Assembly (NCBI GenBank): GCA_045805345.1
Contig: JBJMLK010000025.1
Location: 1-21,693, forward strand
Reading direction: 5' to 3'
Source of the DNA: AC-37 sp045805345
GTDB lineage: Bacteria > Actinomycetota > Thermoleophilia > Solirubrobacterales > Thermoleophilaceae
DNA length: 21,693 nucleotides
Made by a program: the position numbers and the translations under genes. Numbering within the stretch: position 1 is the first letter of the stretch; each line of letters begins with the position of its first letter. Shown one piece after another: positions 20,663-21,693 of this stretch. The notes under the pieces are model-generated. The model was given only the letters and a program-made list of their open reading frames with translations, was not told where the DNA came from and made no database searches.

Positions 20663-21693
20663 CCGCGGTACAGATCTACGACACGACCCTGCGCGACGGG
20701 ATGCAGGGGGAGGGCATGTCGCTCTCGACCGGCGAGAAGCTGCGCGTGGCGCACGCGATCGACGGGCTCGGCGTGCACTTCATCGAGGCCGGGTTCCTCG
20801 GCTCGAACCCCAAGGACAGCGAGCTGTTCGGCCTGCTCGCGCGGGAGTCGTTCCACCACGCGGAGCTGGCGGCGTTCGGGATGACGAGGCGGCGCGACAG
20901 CACGGCGTCCGACGACCCCGCGCTGCGTGAGCTCGCCGACTCGGCGGCGCCGGTCTGCACGCTCGTCGGCAAGACGTGGCGGCTGCACCTCGACAAGGTC
21001 ACCAAGGTCGGCGCGGACGAGAACCTGGCGATGATCGCCGACTCGATCGGCTTCCTGCGCGACCAGGGCAAGCGCCCGTTCTACGACGCCGAGCACTTCT
21101 TCGACGCGTTCCGCGACGACCGCGAGTACGCGCTGCGCTGCCTGCGCGCGGCCGTCGAGGCGGGCGCCGAGGCCATCGTGCTCTGCGACACCAACGGCGC
21201 GACCCTCCCCGACCAGCTCTCGCACGCCGTCCACGCGGTGGCGATGGAGCTGGGGGAGCACGCCACGATCGGCATCCACACGCACGACGACTCGGGCTGC
21301 GGGGTGGCGAACTCGATCGTGGCCGTCGACGCCGGCGCGCGCCAGGTGCAGGGCACGGTGAACGGCTACGGCGAGCGCTGCGGCAACGCCAACCTCACCA
21401 CGATCGTGCCCGACCTCCAGCTCAAGCTCGGCTACGAGTGCGTCGAGCCCGAGCTGCTGGCCGGCCTGACGGAGACCGCGCACCTCGTGGACGAGATCTG
21501 CAACGTCACGCCGAACCCCAACCAGCCCTACGTGGGCCGCAACGCGTTCGCGCACAAGGGCGGGATGCACGTGGCGGCCGTGATGCGCGAGGAGCGGACG
21601 TTCGAGCACGTGGACCCCGCCACGGTGGGCGCCGACCGCACCTTCCTGATCTCCGAGCTGTCCGGGAAGGGCACCGTCAAGTCGCGCGCCGAG
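20659..21693 (+). CDS. cimA: (R)-citramalate synthase, N-terminal part (3' end outside window)
   Basis: This enzyme condenses pyruvate and acetyl-CoA to (R)-citramalate, the first step of a threonine-independent route to 2-ketobutyrate and isoleucine. The frame is open to the window end and 345 residues are visible. YDTTLRDGMQGEGMSLS and FIEAGFLGSNPKD are typical of the long citramalate synthases, in contrast to the GFPITSPGD of LeuA at 6252. Also seen are CDTNGATLPDQL, the metal site IGIHTHDDSGCGVANS, NGYGERCGNANLTTI and GRNAFAHKGGMHVAAV. The GTG start overlaps the ilvE stop as GTGA. The C-terminal regulatory domain lies outside, so feedback by isoleucine cannot be judged. Confidence 0.92.
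   Translation, partial: MTAVQIYDTTLRDGMQGEGMSLSTGEKLRVAHAIDGLGVHFIEAGFLGSNPKDSELFGLLARESFHHAELAAFGMTRRRDSTASDDPALRELADSAAPVCTLVGKTWRLHLDKVTKVGADENLAMIADSIGFLRDQGKRPFYDAEHFFDAFRDDREYALRCLRAAVEAGAEAIVLCDTNGATLPDQLSHAVHAVAMELGEHATIGIHTHDDSGCGVANSIVAVDAGARQVQGTVNGYGERCGNANLTTIVPDLQLKLGYECVEPELLAGLTETAHLVDEICNVTPNPNQPYVGRNAFAHKGGMHVAAVMREERTFEHVDPATVGADRTFLISELSGKGTVKSRAE

Overview
The window is very GC-rich DNA with GTG starts, four-base GTGA gene overlaps and TAnnnT -10 elements placed a few bases before start codons. Together with an F420-type (deazaflavin) reductase, an MpaB/DUF2236 protein, an FHA-DUF4389 protein and a cupin-XRE regulator, this suggests a high-GC actinobacterium, possibly of the class Thermoleophilia. 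The lineage is inferred from gene content only. No tRNA, rRNA, CRISPR array, phage gene or transposase was seen.

Layout. Bases 1-755 hold the 3' part of ilvC. Next come three small membrane or signalling genes: FHA plus tandem DUF4389, a DUF4190-like protein, and a zinc-ribbon/TM2-like protein with a structured leader. A class V aminotransferase and serA follow as a two-gene serine operon. leuA comes next, preceded by a short leucine-rich leader ORF, and is coupled to a small deazaflavin-dependent reductase. Bases 8300-10837 carry two minus-strand redox genes (flavin amine oxidase and MpaB-like oxygenase) separated by a gap with a 48-bp near-palindrome. Bases 10876-13926 form a four-gene run: class II aldolase, PfkB kinase, iron-type alcohol dehydrogenase and lipoprotein. 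Bases 13993-18680 form a second run: XRE-cupin regulator, leuC, leuD, a Tam-like methyltransferase and a GT39-like membrane protein. The last run, leuB, ilvE and cimA (cut by the window end), completes the branched-chain pathway.

How the genes work together. ilvC, leuA, leuC, leuD, leuB, ilvE and cimA cover most of leucine, valine and isoleucine synthesis. cimA implies an isoleucine route from pyruvate through citramalate that reuses LeuCD and LeuB. The aminotransferase-serA pair probably makes serine, with the class V enzyme standing in for SerC. The aldolase, kinase and dehydrogenase would fit phosphorylation of a sugar, cleavage to dihydroxyacetone phosphate (DHAP) and an aldehyde, and reduction of the aldehyde.

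The points most worth following are the leuA leader peptide with its long-range RNA pairing, the Tam-like methyltransferase and XRE-cupin regulator inside the leuCD operon, the near-palindrome at 9876-9923, the symmetric divergent promoter at 10857-10866 and the switch-like leader at 2606-2727.
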